From NCBI GenBank assembly GCA_019633425.1, contig WSUB01000022.1, forward strand, positions 1 to 64,000: a stretch of 64,000 nucleotides of DNA, read 5' to 3'. Below the pieces are notes generated by a model, which was not told the origin of the DNA, searched no databases, and saw only the letters and a list, made by a program, of their open reading frames with translations. The stretch is from Tulasnella sp. 424. Taxonomy: Eukaryota; Basidiomycota; Agaricomycetes; Cantharellales; Tulasnellaceae. Position 1 is the stretch's first letter, and each line of letters begins with the position of its first letter. The position numbers and the translations under genes are program-made. Of the stretch, positions 33,200 to 45,774 are shown piece after piece.

Positions 33200-36100
33200 A
33201 TGGCGCCTCCAGCTGCAGACCTCGTTATCGTCTTTCGCGGTTCAGCGCGCACAAAACAAGGAGCTATTGATGCAGAAGCGCAATACACCCATCTCATGGA
33301 GACCATCAAGAAGGGCGGTCTCACTGCTGTAGGACGCAGAGGAACTCGGGATGGCCAGGTCCTCATCTTCATCAAAGCGCCCGACACTTTGCTCGCCCAG
33401 TTGGTGCAGGCGGAGAGGTACGTCATTTCACCACGCCTCGTGTCCTCAATCCCACTCACACTTCTCATTGGTCGTCTCGTGCAGGTACAGAGACTTTGTG
33501 AACGGTGTCCCCTCCTACACTCTCCCCAATGTCGCAAGAGACTACGGCTCCGACCCACTCTCACCAGCAGAACGCATCCGATTCACCCATACGTATGTCG
33601 TGACATCACCCACAGACGATGGCTTGGGAATCGCACCGGGCGTAGCGGAATGGAGTCGAGTGGAGAGCATCATGGCTCTTCATGATCGAGCGTTCAATGA
33701 ACATTGGATCAAGTCTTGGACAAGCAAGAAGCTCGGCGTGGGGTTCAGTGATGACGACCTGGACGGTATCAAGAATCAGGTACGAAGGAAATGGTTATCA
33801 TTCTGACGACGGCCATGGCTGACAGCATGCGACCTTCCTTGTACCCCCAGTTTGGCGAACAGCTTGCCCTCTACTTCGCCTTCCTCTCATTCTACACCAA
33901 ATCCCTCATCGTCCCCGTCGCGCTCGGCCTCGCATCATTCTGGCTGAGCAAGCCTTTCAACCCCTACTATTCGGCCTCGGTCTGCGTTTGGTCAGTTATC
34001 TTCGTCGAATGGTGGAGGATCAAGCAACGTTCCATCTCCATCCGATGGGGTTCCTTTGGATCGGAGAAAGTCCAACTCCGTCGCTCGCAGTTCAAAGGCG
34101 CAAACGATTCCAACGACGAGCACGACGATACCTCTTTCCCGTGGTGGAAGCGCGAAGGTCGGATCCTCGCTTCCCTGCCCGTCATTGCAGTCTTTGCTAC
34201 GGCTTTGACTGGGCTCTTGACGACCATCTTCGTCGTCGAGGCGTTCGTCACCCAACTCTACACCGGTCCAGCAGTCCGCTACGTCTCCCTTACACCGACC
34301 GCGATGTTCCTGCTCCTCGTTCCCCGACTCGTCGGTTTCTACCAAACCTACGCCACCCGTCTTACCGGCTGGGAGAACCACGTTCACGAGGTCAACTATG
34401 AAAAGAGCTTGGCGTACAAGACGTTCGCCATGAGCTCCATCGTCGCCTTTGGCGGATTATACCTTTCCGCATTCGTCTACGTACCCTTTGGTGAACAAAT
34501 CTTGCAACTCGTTCAACAGACGTTCTTCACCTCTCCTACTGCCCGATCTTCCTCGGTCACCGACGAGAAAATCGCCTCGATCAAAGACGCCAAGAAAGTC
34601 TTGAACCCGGATCGTCTGAAAAACCAGGTCTTTGCGTACTTGATTACGAATCAGGTCATCGGAGAGTTCTTGGAAGTCGGCGTTCCTAGTCTCTTGAGGT
34701 TCCTCGGATGGGCGAAGGAGCGAGCTGCGGAGACGGAGGTTGGAAAGAAAGGATTAAAGAAAGTCGGATTCAACGATGAGAAGACTGATGCCACTGGTGC
34801 TGGGACCGTGTCAGAGCAGGAGAAGAGGTTCTTGGACGATGTGAGGAGCCAAGTGGCTTTGCCCGCTTACGATGTATTCGGTGGGTCTCCTGTTTCCCTT
34901 GTTCTTTTCCACTCCATTCTTCCGGCCATTCCATCTCGCTGGTATTTCGATACCGGTTCGTAAACTTGCATACGCTCTGGGCTCTGTCGGAAAGCGGCGT
35001 TGGGGCCTCCCGCCCAGACTGCCATCCATCAAGCCAGTCGTTCCGAGAACCTTCGTAATATCCGTCCAACCCTACTTCGCTCTCGACCGATCCCTTGAAA
35101 CTTTATAACGAGGGTGGCCGCGTGTTGCGCGGTGATTTTCGCTTGCGAGAGAATTCTCACCGCCACACGCAGTGCCGCCGTAATGATGGATTGTTGTTTC
35201 GAATGTCTCGCTCTTCGATTTTTTGCAATTTCGGGATTAAGCTAACACCGTCTTTACCGCATTCGCTCCTTGCTTCTCTGATCGGTTTTTAATTATCAAC
35301 AACAGGTGATTACAGTGAGATGGTCACTCAATTCGGGTATTGTGTTCTCTGGAGTGCTTGTTATTCTTTGGCACCGAGTGAGTTCGCTTTGTTTCGCTTC
35401 TTCTGTTTTGGCTTTCATGCTTCCCGAGGAATTGGGACGGGCACGTACGGGGCAAAGGCAAAACAAAGCTATAAGAGGCGCTGCAGTGCACTGCATTACC
35501 TCCGCTTTGAGCCTCGAGGACTTCATTTCGACCGAATTCGGAAATTCCCCAGGTGCACTGACTGACGATACTTCGCTTTTGTTCCTCTGTTGCTTTTGTT
35601 CCCGCTTTTCGCTTATCTTTCCCCCCTCGGCGAAATTCGGTTCACGAAACTTCGCAATTGCAAAATACGCTCTTCGGGGCGGATGCAACTCTTTTGCCTT
35701 TCCAAAAAAAAAAAAAAAAAAAACACCCTAACCTCGGGACACAGTTGGAGCATTGGTAAACAATTGGGTTGAAATTCGCGGTGACGCAATCAAGATCGCT
35801 ACATACGGACGTCGTCCACTTCCCCGGCGAACGGATACCATCGGTTCGTGGATGGAGATCCTCACCTTCCTCACGTGGCAAGGCGCCCTCGTCAACTCGG
35901 CTCTCGTTTACCTGTTCTATCGTGGCACCACCGACCCTGTCAAAGACGCCGAATTTATTGCCGAACCGCTCTCCACCTCGTTCGAGAGGACGCTTCGAGC
36001 AGCAATCTTCCCTGCCGCCCTCATCGCCTTGTCGACGAGCCACGCCTGGTTAGTCGTCCGTGCTGTCGTCCGCCACATCTTGGTCAGAGCGGTGTGGAGA

Positions 36101-36346
36101 GGAAGCCAGGGAGCGGTCAAGTTGGCCAAGTGCGAGAAGGATGTCAAGAAGGGTTGGTTGAGGACTGTCGGCGGCGCGGCGGAGATTACCGCGAGCAGTG
36201 GAGTGAACGTCAAGGTCGCTGAGGCTGCAGCAGGTGATTTGCAGGGTGTTAAGGGGACGGCTCCTGGAGTGGTTGGTGTCCCCGCGGCGTTTTGGGAGGT
36301 GGATGAAGGATTGTCAGAAGTCAGGAGGGGGTCGAAGGCGTTGTGA
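33200..36346 (+). CDS. Anoctamin/TMEM16 family membrane protein (Ist2-like scramblase or channel)
   Basis: Predicted multi-pass membrane protein of the fungal anoctamin family. The family includes Ca-activated lipid scramblases and the yeast ER-plasma membrane tether Ist2. Exons 33200-33417, 33485-33779, 33851-34880, 35306-35377 and 35745-36346 join to 738 aa. The N-terminal cytosolic domain contains LIVFRGSART and MALHDRAFNEHWIKSW. The hallmark FGEQLALYFAFLSFYTKSL opens the first membrane segment. Later segments include LTGWENHVHEV, FVYVPFG, NQVIGEFLEVGVP, GDYSEMVTQFGY, NNWVEIRGDAIKI and TDTIGSWMEILTFLTWQG. Glutamates and aspartates in the last four align with the family Ca site, but a Gly stands where I recall an Asn in the fungal scramblase TMEM16. 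Introns 3 and 4 are unusually long (425 and 367 nt); intron 4 contains an A20 run. Confidence 0.93.
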
Positions 36347-36519
36347 GCGTTCCCCGACTTTGAGGTCGACGAAAGGATGTTAGCTAGAGGCCTACGCTCT
36401 CTCTTGTATTCATACCTAATTCTCAAGAATTGAATCTCGACGGTTTCCTCAACAGACAAAGAGTTATGCGTTCATGAGATGGAAGTAATGGATTATACAA
36501 GGACATGCATACATTATGG

Positions 36520-38955
36520 TAGACCAGAGGTAGGGCCGTTTACGATATTGCAGTCCGGATTGGAAGCACCGTTGAGGATTGGGGGCTCCAAGGACGAACT
36601 CTCCGCCTTTTGAACAACATCCAAAGAGCTTTCAGCTGATCCAATCCAATGCACGTCCCCAATCCGACCAACAGTTTCCCGAGCTCCTGAAAGCAACGCC
36701 CTCGTCTCCGGATACTTGAACTCGCTTTCCCCCAACCCCTGCCGAGCCGAGTGTATATAGCCAACGCTTTCGTGTAGAACTCCTCGGCCTCGCAACTTTC
36801 GGACAGGCCCCGGCTGGTTTCTCCCAGCCCATACGAACAATTCGCCTCGCCGTCGTCGTGCCTCGTGGCTGTAAATGCCGCCAACGCTGTCCGGTAGTAT
36901 TCCTCGGCTTTGTCGACCTTGCGCTGGGCAAAGTCGGTCTCAGCAAGTCCGTTCAGCGCGTTGGCCTTGCCTATATCATAACCTGTCCGAGTGTAGATCG
37001 CAAGCGCTTCGGAGGAGAAGCCCTGCGTTTCGGAAAACCTCGCCCATGCCAAGTGAAGCCCGCCCAATGAGTTTGCTCTACCTTGGTCATATTCAGTTTT
37101 TGTGTGTATCTCCTTGGCTTAAGAACATGCCCGCTCCACTTCGTCAAACTTCGCCTGAACACGGTAGACGTGTCCTATTATATTCAGGGCATTCCCTTCG
37201 CCTCGAGCATCACACGTGGATCGGTAGACGTCAAGCGTCTCAGTCATTGCAACCTTCATAGGCATCCCCCAAACCCATCAAAACGTTCGCCCTCCCCTCG
37301 CTGCTGCCGAGCTGAGTATAAAGCGACGCCGCCTTTGTAAACGACAACCCTGAATTCTGAAGCGTGCCACGCGTCCCTTGGATCATCCTTATCCCTAAAT
37401 AGGCATTTGCCTCACCCAGGTCATCATTGTTCTGAGCGTAGAGAGCTAGGGCACTTCGGAAGGATTCCTCTGCCTCGTCACTCCGCAATCGTAGACGATA
37501 CACGTGCCCTGGTCCCCGAAGACAGTTCACAACGCCCTGATTGTCTTCAACTTCTCTATATATAGACTTCCCTTGAGTGTAGAGCTCAAGAGCCTCGTCA
37601 TGCCCCGACATCTCCCGGCTAGGCTTGGCTAGACACAGAACCGCGTCCGCTTTTCCGAATCCTTCTCCAGCCTGTGCGGAGAGATCCAGAGCTTGGTTGT
37701 ACGAAGTGTGAGCCTCCTCATACTTTGAAGAGTAATGGTAGAAATCCCCGATTTCAAGCAAGAGGCTTGCCTTCCGCGAATCCCTTGCGGAGCAAGCCGT
37801 AGATAGTGCTTCGTTGAACGCCGCAAGAGCACCAGCAAGTCCGGCAAGCGCCGAGTCTGTCCTAATTAGTAGAAGGAAGGAGGAAAGGGTTTTCGACCGG
37901 GCTCAGTGCCATTGTCCTTAGAAGGTCCAGCGCTCGGCCTCATGTAGCAGGGGGTCAGCTCCCAGTGATCGTAAACCGGACTGGCAACGCACCATCCACC
38001 GAAGCTTAGAGACGCATTGCGTAGAGGTGGTCTTTCCCCTGGAGACAGGCCCCAACATTCCGTCACGTAAATGCAAAGTCGGATAGTTGGGCATTATCGC
38101 GAATCGCGCTTGAACCACGCGCATCGTGATGAGCCCCGGAGCTTTGATATCTTGAAATTTATAACTATCTGTCATAATCTAAACAAGGAGAAAAGAGTGT
38201 AAGAGAATTTCAGGAACTAGCTGTCGGCAGCCTGCTGGCACACCTCCCAACAGATCCACCCGAAGGCCCAAATATCACTAGACAGATTTGGTTCTTGGCC
38301 GATCATTATTTCTGGGGCTGCCCACAAAAATGAATGGGGAGGATCTGTGAAGGTCAGCTGCATGATATCGTGACCCGGGGACGTGAGCCAGACTTTAGAG
38401 TGATACGCTCCGGCCGATTTGCTCCACCTTCCTGGACATGCAGTACGACACGACCCCAGCCACGGTCTGTAATAGCCGCTCTACATGATGAATTGACGAG
38501 GACGTTAAGCTAGAATGAAAAGTTTCCCTGTTGCACATGCCCAGCTCACCGACTTCAGGTCGCCATGACAGATAGGAGGCTCGAGATTGTGAAGATACTC
38601 CAGGCGACTTGCCACATCCTTTATCTTTCAAAATACACAGGTTACTATTTTAAGATGAGGAGAACTTTGCACCGATTAAGACCCACCAATGAGACCCGCT
38701 CGAGGACTTCCCACAGCCCAGAATTCAAGAATTGTCGCACGTTCCCATTCGCCGTCCATGAGAACACCATCCAAGCTAAGCCGTTCTCGATGTCTTCCAC
38801 GAAGCCGATGATTCGGGTGATGTTGGGGTGGGATAGTCTGATGGAAATAGCTCATGAACGAACGCCTGGCGCTGAGATGCATGAGTAATGAATGGACTTT
38901 CGTCTTCAACATGGAGCATATGTTACCCGAGTGCGAGCCCCTATCGAGTAGCATG
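36520..38955 (-). pseudogene. Protein kinase-TPR gene, decayed
   Basis: The minus strand first shows kinase motifs: SIRLSHPNITRIIGFVEDI (near 38800-38860), LHNLEPPICHGDLKS (38550-38595, catalytic loop), FLWAAPEIMIGQEPN (activation segment end, near 38300), SSDIWAFGWICWEV, and ECWGLSPGERPP (38030-38060). Tetratricopeptide repeats follow, with typical YNQALDL, YTQGKSIY, FRSALALYAQ and YRTALAAF helices spaced ~40 residues apart (36540-37850). Signs of decay: the N-lobe ATP-binding loop is not found, the DFG motif reads DRG, a frame change occurs near 37240, and an in-frame TAA lies at 37128-37130 within a repeat. The kinase-TPR combination occurs in expanded basidiomycete kinase families. A functional gene with unusual introns cannot be fully excluded. 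Confidence 0.6.
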
Positions 38956-40769
38956 CTTCATCAACAGAAGAGAATACCGTATTCTCGTAGTAACAAATGA
39001 TACTTTGCATTCACGAAGCGAAGGGTGAGAACTGGGGGATTCCCATCTTCAAGAAGAGGCCGGAGGTGCAGATGGCTGCCAGTACCGTATTGAGGACCCG
39101 GCTTTCAATATGAGAAATTATCAGACTATACTCAGTATTTCGGATTCCCAGCTTACGTACCTGAGCAGAATTCGAGATTCCCGATCGGTTAACGGGCGAG
39201 ATATTTAGGTAGTTAATGCATGTTCCCACGTCGAAGTGGTGTGTTCAATGTCAGTACTTACGCCGCAACCTCGACAAGCTCTCCGAGCCGCTTTGACAAC
39301 ACTATTGCTCCATTTAATCCATGAGTACGACAAACAGATTCAGTACATCGTTTCGAGCTTTTCCTTGAGCCCCTTCGTCAAGATGTCCTCTCGTTTGCTG
39401 TGCGAAATTGTAGAGTCACAAACTATCCACCGATGCCACTGCATCCTCTCTGGGGTTCTCAAATAGGAAGAAGCCCCCCAAGGATTATGTTCGATGTTCG
39501 ACCATGCATCGCAAGGTGGCTGGATTTGATTTCAATCCACTCCAGAACGCGGCACATTTACCTTTGGTTGAAGTCCACCAAGGCTGCGCGAGCGCGGCTG
39601 TGAGACTTAGCGTCAAATTGATACAAGGCCACGGTCCAACGCGGCCTCGTCCGATAATGGTCGGAAAAGATATGCGGAACCCAAAATCACTGCGGTCCCG
39701 AATCACGAGGCTGGTGCCCTTCTGGCCCAGCTTAACGCGCGATAAAGTGAAGGAATAATTTGTAAATGGGATCACTCAGTTAGCAGCGGTGACTTTCGGA
39801 AGAAGGAGTGCAGCGGGCATATGACGTCGACTCCGGCGTCATTGTGGAACGTATCTGGGGACCGCCTGTCTCGCCAACCTGTCCGGCTTCGCGCAAGGTC
39901 AACCCACCGAATACAGCGAACTAGCATTTTTCCCGTTCTCCGCTTTAGCTACTAAAGTCTTAAATTGCTGCGCGCAGCTGAGAATCCCTCCGTTCAATCC
40001 CGGCAAGGCGTCGACCAGGGTAGAGCTTAGCTCCATGTCTCGGTGACGGCAAATCACACGGGGGTTTTTGACCGTGAATCGCTTCCCTTGCTCCCTGCAC
40101 TCTCATGGCGCCCGTGAGGGGTGGGGACCTTCGACGATGTGGCGGTCTGTTGGCCAATTATATTCGATAACTAAGATTGTCCGGGTCGTCGCCAGTGCAC
40201 CTGAGAGTGTGTTGAAGCCTGGCAGTTGCATCCTTCGCATCTCTCCGAAACCTCCAAGCCCGCAATAATCCAAATCCATGGATTTGGGCCTTCTAGCTGT
40301 AACCTAAGCCTCATGCTGTTAATCAAGCCCGTGAACGAAGGTACCCTGCAATTTCATCTCATCGCTGGGGTGTCAATCGGTCACCCGATTGAACCCTCGG
40401 TCCATCGAGGGACTGAATCGAAGTTTGCTTAGCGTGCAAAGCCATGGGAACAGATTGCGATTGCCTTCTTACCATTCAAATGGGTCGGGTGGAGGGTGGC
40501 GGGGTATTGTCACAGTGCCCCAGCTCAATTTCTATGGACAGAGCGCTCTATTCCTCTTGGGGGTCGCGGCATGAGATATTTCTCAGCTTCTATAGCATAC
40601 AGAAAGAAAGGAAAAACATTACAGCGGCCTAGGGAAGTTTTACTAAGGTAGAACCGATGCGCAATAGGGAGACGAGGACTGGGTATGTAAAAAACAGGAT
40701 AGACATGGAGTGGGGAGAGAGAAGAAAGAAAAGTCCATTGCAATACCGCTTAGCTTAAGAAAAGATATA
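38956..40769. other. Intergenic, nothing recognised
   Basis: Many short frames on both strands (for example 39485-39775 -, 39504-39758 +) overlap antisense and carry no motif I can name. No tRNA-like or repeated structure stands out. 38956-39230 may hold lost 5' exons of the kinase relic. Confidence 0.35.
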
Positions 40770-43700
40770 TCAAATATCGTATTGGATGAGCATTGAACCT
40801 GGGAAGGGCGAGACGTTGCCCTTGGCGTCGACGTAACAGTAGTTGATAGTTGAGCCGAAGAGGTCAGCCCGGAACCGGTTGAGTTTGCCGGATTCTCCAG
40901 GTGCCCTCCGGATATTTTTCAGACTGAAGACACAACGCATCACCTCTGGCATCGTCTGGTGATGAAAATTCAGTGGTTAGTTATTCGTTTTGTCTGGCAA
41001 GTTGGACGTGCTCCCAAGATAAACTCACAGCTTGAGTGAAGAACTGGCCAAGGCAAGAGTGCATCCCAGCTCCGAAAAGCTTATACCGGTCGAGTGGTCG
41101 AGTGGGATCAACCTTCTGGGGGTTGGGGAATGTAGTTGGCTGAGAGAATGTCGCTGTTAGCATGGGCACCGACAACGAGCTTTGATCACGCTCACATCCT
41201 GGTTAGCGTTCCGGAGACTGACGAATATCTCCTCTCCTTTGTTCACGCGGACAGGTGCAAGGCCATTGCCCTCCTTGATTTCGGCATCTACGGAAGCTTG
41301 ACGGAAGATGCCCGGCGCCTGAGGATCCAGCCCTTGAAAAGAATTCAAATCAGTTAACCCGCCTGTTGTCAGATAGCCTCCAGTTCTAGCTCACTCAGTG
41401 CTTCCAGAATGTAACCCAAGAGAAGAGAAGAGCTCTCTTTGCTCTCTGCCTTCTCACTTGTCACGAGCTTGATGATTTCCTCCCTTTCGACCTTTCGCGC
41501 ATCATCAAGGTAGAAGTTGAGGATCAAGCTGGCAGCTGTAGGGTTGAAATTTCAGTTACCCACGCCCGAAACCCATGTATGCTAGTCTTACCCATTGACC
41601 AGTTTGCACAAGAAGCAACGATGATGCCGAACACGTTGTATGAGAGCTCATCGCTAGATCGGTTACTGGCGGCGAGCCTCTTCAAAAACTCGCGGCTCTC
41701 GTCTTTTTCTCCCGTGAACCAGGTCAAGAACGAGTCTTTCAGCTTGCTAATGCTGAGCTGTTATGCGACCTGTCAGTCGAGTCGGCTCAAAAGAACCCAA
41801 AAATGGATGTGGACCCACCTTTCTCGACCGAATGGCATCAATATGGCCTTTGACGTAGCCTTGGAGAAGTTTGGCGACCTTCTCGGAGTTCTCCTCCAGG
41901 ATCCAGCCGGTCTCTGGTTGGACGTTGAGGAAGATATACCTAAACGGATGAGGAAAAGTCAGTCTAGTATTAAACGCTGGAAGGTCAGGCGGCCGTACGT
42001 GAAGCAGAGAGCCATGAACTGATAGACCTCCTGCTCAGTGTGGACACCGAGCGGCGTTTCCTTGGTCTTCAACGGAATGCCAGCCTAAGAAGTCATAGGA
42101 AAGCTTTAGACTAAATGGTTTTTGAGCAAGAGGGTTCTCCAAGTATCTTACAATTTTTCTAGAGATCCAGTGCACGGGGACCAGGTTGAAGACATCTCTG
42201 ACGATATCGAGCGAGCGAGTGCCTTTGCCGACGAGGGAGAAGGACTTGGTCTCGATTAGATGAGCGGTTATTGTTCTGTAGTACGCGCCGTATTCCGACA
42301 TGGTATTTGGGGTCGGGAAAAGAGCCTCGCGCATCTGATGATGGAACCATATTTAGTGACTAAAATATCGTGGTTTTAGCGGAGTCCTCACCAGCTTAAG
42401 GTCCTTCAGATGTTTAGCGGGTTCGTCAAAGGCCAAGAAGAAGCTAGTGTGGATTCGATTAGCCGTCATCGAACCCCCCCAAAACGAGCGAGATTCGCAC
42501 TCACCCATATCCATTCGTCAGCCTCTTCATCGTCCTCTCGTATGTGACCTTGAAGCTCTGGTAATCGAACAACACCTGGTTGACGCCAGCGTACGAATTG
42601 ACGGTGGTGATCTCCTGCTCAGAACCCGGTCTCACGAAGTCGTACAGTTCCTTGATTCGGAGGTTCGACAGGACGCTGACCATCGTCTTCGGGGTGTAGA
42701 ACGCGAAGAGGCCGTAGACGCTGTTGTACGTGTAGTTGCCGGGCAAGTTCCTAAGCAAGATCTTGCTCAGGCCTGAACCGAATGCGCCGTTGCGGTTGTC
42801 GTGAGCGCAATCTTGGTAGCCCCATGCGGTGAGGTTGTACGCTATGGAGAAAATACCGACGAAGGGTGAGTCGGTCATGCGGAACGATGGTTCCTCGCAG
42901 TGAGAGGACGTACGTGTCATGTCAGTCGTGAGGAAACGATCGCCTCTTGTCAAAGCAACTGCATCGCCCAGGATAGCTCTTGAGATGGTGTATCCAGGGC
43001 AGAGACCAGCACCGGGACCTGGAACCTTGGTCTGCTCAGCTTGCATTCCGACCTACGCATTCCAAAAGAGAGCTCGTAAGTCTCAGGCGACGAAACCCCA
43101 GGGGAAAAAAATATCACATACGTAAAGTTCGAGGTTGTCGATGTGTCCGTACAGCGCCCTGGCACAGTTAGCGATTTCTGGGTCGGGATTCCACTCCTCA
43201 AAGTCCTCGTACGCTAAACAAGAGCCTCCAGTTCAGAAACCTTTCAAAAACGTCGAAAAGTACCTCCACTTTGGCCTCACCTTTCAATCCAATGAACTGC
43301 CTAAACTCGTTCATCGTGCAAACACCCCACTGCCTAGCCTGCTCGATCGCCATAACCTCCACGACCCTCAGAACCTCGGGCGTACCCCTCGCTCGGAACG
43401 CCTGCGCGGGAGTCTCGGTCGCGTTCTGCAACATGTCCGCCAGCTTATCGTCGTCGTATTTTCCCGTCTTGGGATCTCGTACCAGTCCACCGAAAGTCCA
43501 GGTGCGTGGGCCCGAAGGAGCGCCGGCGCTGCTGGAGCTTGCGCTGGACTTGGATCGGTTGAGCTGGCGTGGGTCGCGCGTAGGGACGGCGAGTCCAAAA
43601 TCGTCGTCGGAGTTGAGGAATGCGGTGCTGGTGGTAGAGGCGGAGGTGTTTTTGGTGTGTGCGGTCGTGTTCATGGTTCCGTCGGGCCACCCGTTCGAGA

Positions 43701-45774
43701 GCTTCAAGCTTCCGTTGGTCGCAGTCGGAAGATGAGTAACTGCAGCTCCACTCTGGTCGGTTCCCGTAGTGCCATGCGCGGAGTTGCTAATCTCCTGGGC
43801 TTGAGGAGTCGGGTTGGCAGTCGTCGCAGCTGCGCTTGGACCAAACCTCAACTCGGCCACTCTCGCCTTGAAGTCGGCGACGGTCAACGAGTGGATAGGC
43901 TTGTCAGGGAACATCTTGCGGAACAGATCTTCCGTCCATTTCTCATCGGGTTCGGAGATAGTCGCGTGCCAGCGGTAGAGCAGGTTGAACTCAACTGAGA
44001 CCGAGTTGCCCTCGCCGCGTGGAATGAGTTCGTGGTCGAATTCTCGGATTCTCTGTGAAATGAACGCCATGGGAATTGTCAGAGCCGGGGACACGTGATC
44101 GGGTCAGAAAAACTCACCTCCAATGGATTAAGGCTCCATGTGTTTCCTTCCTTCGTCAAGTTAAGAATGGCACCGATGTAGCTGAAACGCTCATGTCAGC
44201 AGGTAAGAGCATCGACTGACAGGGGAGAAAACCACATACTCGCTAAGGATAACATTCGTGAAATGAGCACAGTTGATCAATCTCGCACGGTTGAAAATAT
44301 CGTCGTCTTGCGTCATCAGCGCCGCAGGATCATTCTGAGGCGGGGGATCAGTGTACGTCCTCCTCTCGTTAATCTGCAACAGCCTCCGAGCGATGAAGCT
44401 ACGAGGTTCAGAAAAGGCATGAGCGCTCCGGTGGGATTTTCGCTGAGTAAAATTTCCGAGACGTACTTGTGGTTCCGACAGAACATGATTAATAGAGCCG
44501 GTGTGCTTGGCGGCATCATCAGCATCCTCTGGTCCGCGAAGCAGTCTTCCCATAGAAGCCCACGTCCATCGCATTGTCTGACAGTCTTCTGAATAGCTTC
44601 AGAATCTCCGTAGAGCGGGGACAGGTCGAGGTACGACGATGTGTTATTGATATTCTTCTTGATCTCGTCGGTCTTGAATAGCGAATGGATGATGAGGTTC
44701 GCGAAGGCGAAGAGGAGAGAGGAGATTCCCGAAGGGTGCGGAGCGGGCTAAAGGACATGAACCCGAAAAATGTGGGAGTGAATGAGCTTCGAAGTGTTTT
44801 TTTGTAATTGGGAGCCAGGAAGGGAACTTACCCCGTCTCGTTTCAAGAGAGCGTCGAAGAGGAGGTCTGGGTCGGGAAGCGAAGAGTCTAAGGGTGGCGG
44901 TAATTTGAATTTACATGTCAGTTTCTCGGCTATATGACGGGGCCGGATGTACCGCGCGGGGGGGGGGGGTCCCTTGCCACTTACACGGTATGGGATTGCG
45001 AGATTGGACGCTCCGTGTATAGGGCATCCTTGCTTTACCCAGGTCTGGGATGTTGATGTTGTTGTACGAGCCATCTGCTGATCTGAAGGCCCATTTCTTG
45101 CCCAAGTACGTGCCAGGTGGGTGAGGGAGGTCTCTGTAGACTGAGAGAATGTCGTTGTTTGTTTTAAGCGCCCGTCGGCACCAATTTGCACAATGTCGCC
45201 AGTTAGAATAGGTAAAAACGACGAAATACGAGGGAAATACACACGTAGACCGACGATTGCGTCTGTAATTTTCTGCTGGATTATTGAACCAGGCGGCAGT
45301 CTTGATGTAAGAGTGAAAACTTTCTCGAGCTGGATGGGCGGGGACCAGTCGAGTGGGACGGGGATCACCAGGGGCGGCGGTCAGAACCTCAACGCCTATC
45401 CCAAAAAGTACCGTAGGCCACTTACCAGCATATACCTGTCATCGATTCCAGTCGTATTTGCATGCTTGAGGGCGTCAATGATGGCTGCCTATTGTGGTAC
45501 GACGAAATGGGTATAAGGTGCCGGCGGCCGCTAAAACGAGAAAAAGGCAGGTGCGTACCACTGTGCCATCATCCAAGTCGATGGGCGAGCCTCGCTTGAT
45601 GGCGGCTTGGATGTCGTCAATGAGGTCATACAGCTTACCATGGTCCATAGGCTTGCCTAGGACTGCTGGAGCAGCCTCGCTTCCAGTCAAACCATCAGGT
45701 GAGCCTGGAAGCTGTCGTCGTGAGTAGTGTACAAGGTCGGATAAGCTCTTGACGCTGTCTATGAGAGAGGACAT
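40770..45774 (-). CDS. Psi-factor-producing oxygenase / linoleate diol synthase (haem peroxidase-P450 fusion)
   Basis: Large multi-exon gene for a fungal fatty-acid dioxygenase fused to a P450. Family members oxygenate C18 fatty acids and then isomerise the hydroperoxide to diols or related oxylipins used as developmental signals. Start MSSLIDSVKSLSDLVHYSRR at 45774. The N-terminal part has LPHPPGTYLGKKWAFRSADG and SYNNINIPDLGKARMPYTRS. The peroxidase core has HSLFKTDEIK with the likely distal His, SSYLDLSPLYGD, and LLYRWHATIS with the tyrosine and proximal His (43955-43985). AFRARGTPEVLRVVEVMAIE and QARQWGVCTMNEFRQFIGLK follow. The C-terminal P450 contains AWGYQDCAHD and the haem-thiolate motif LFGAGMHSCLG (41047-41080). 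It ends INYCYVDAKGNVSPFPGSML. Both haem centres keep their key residues. A Ser/Thr-rich insert lies between ARVAELRFGP and RTWTFGGLVRD. The end is set by the stop at 40770. Individual introns were not all resolved. Confidence 0.88.
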
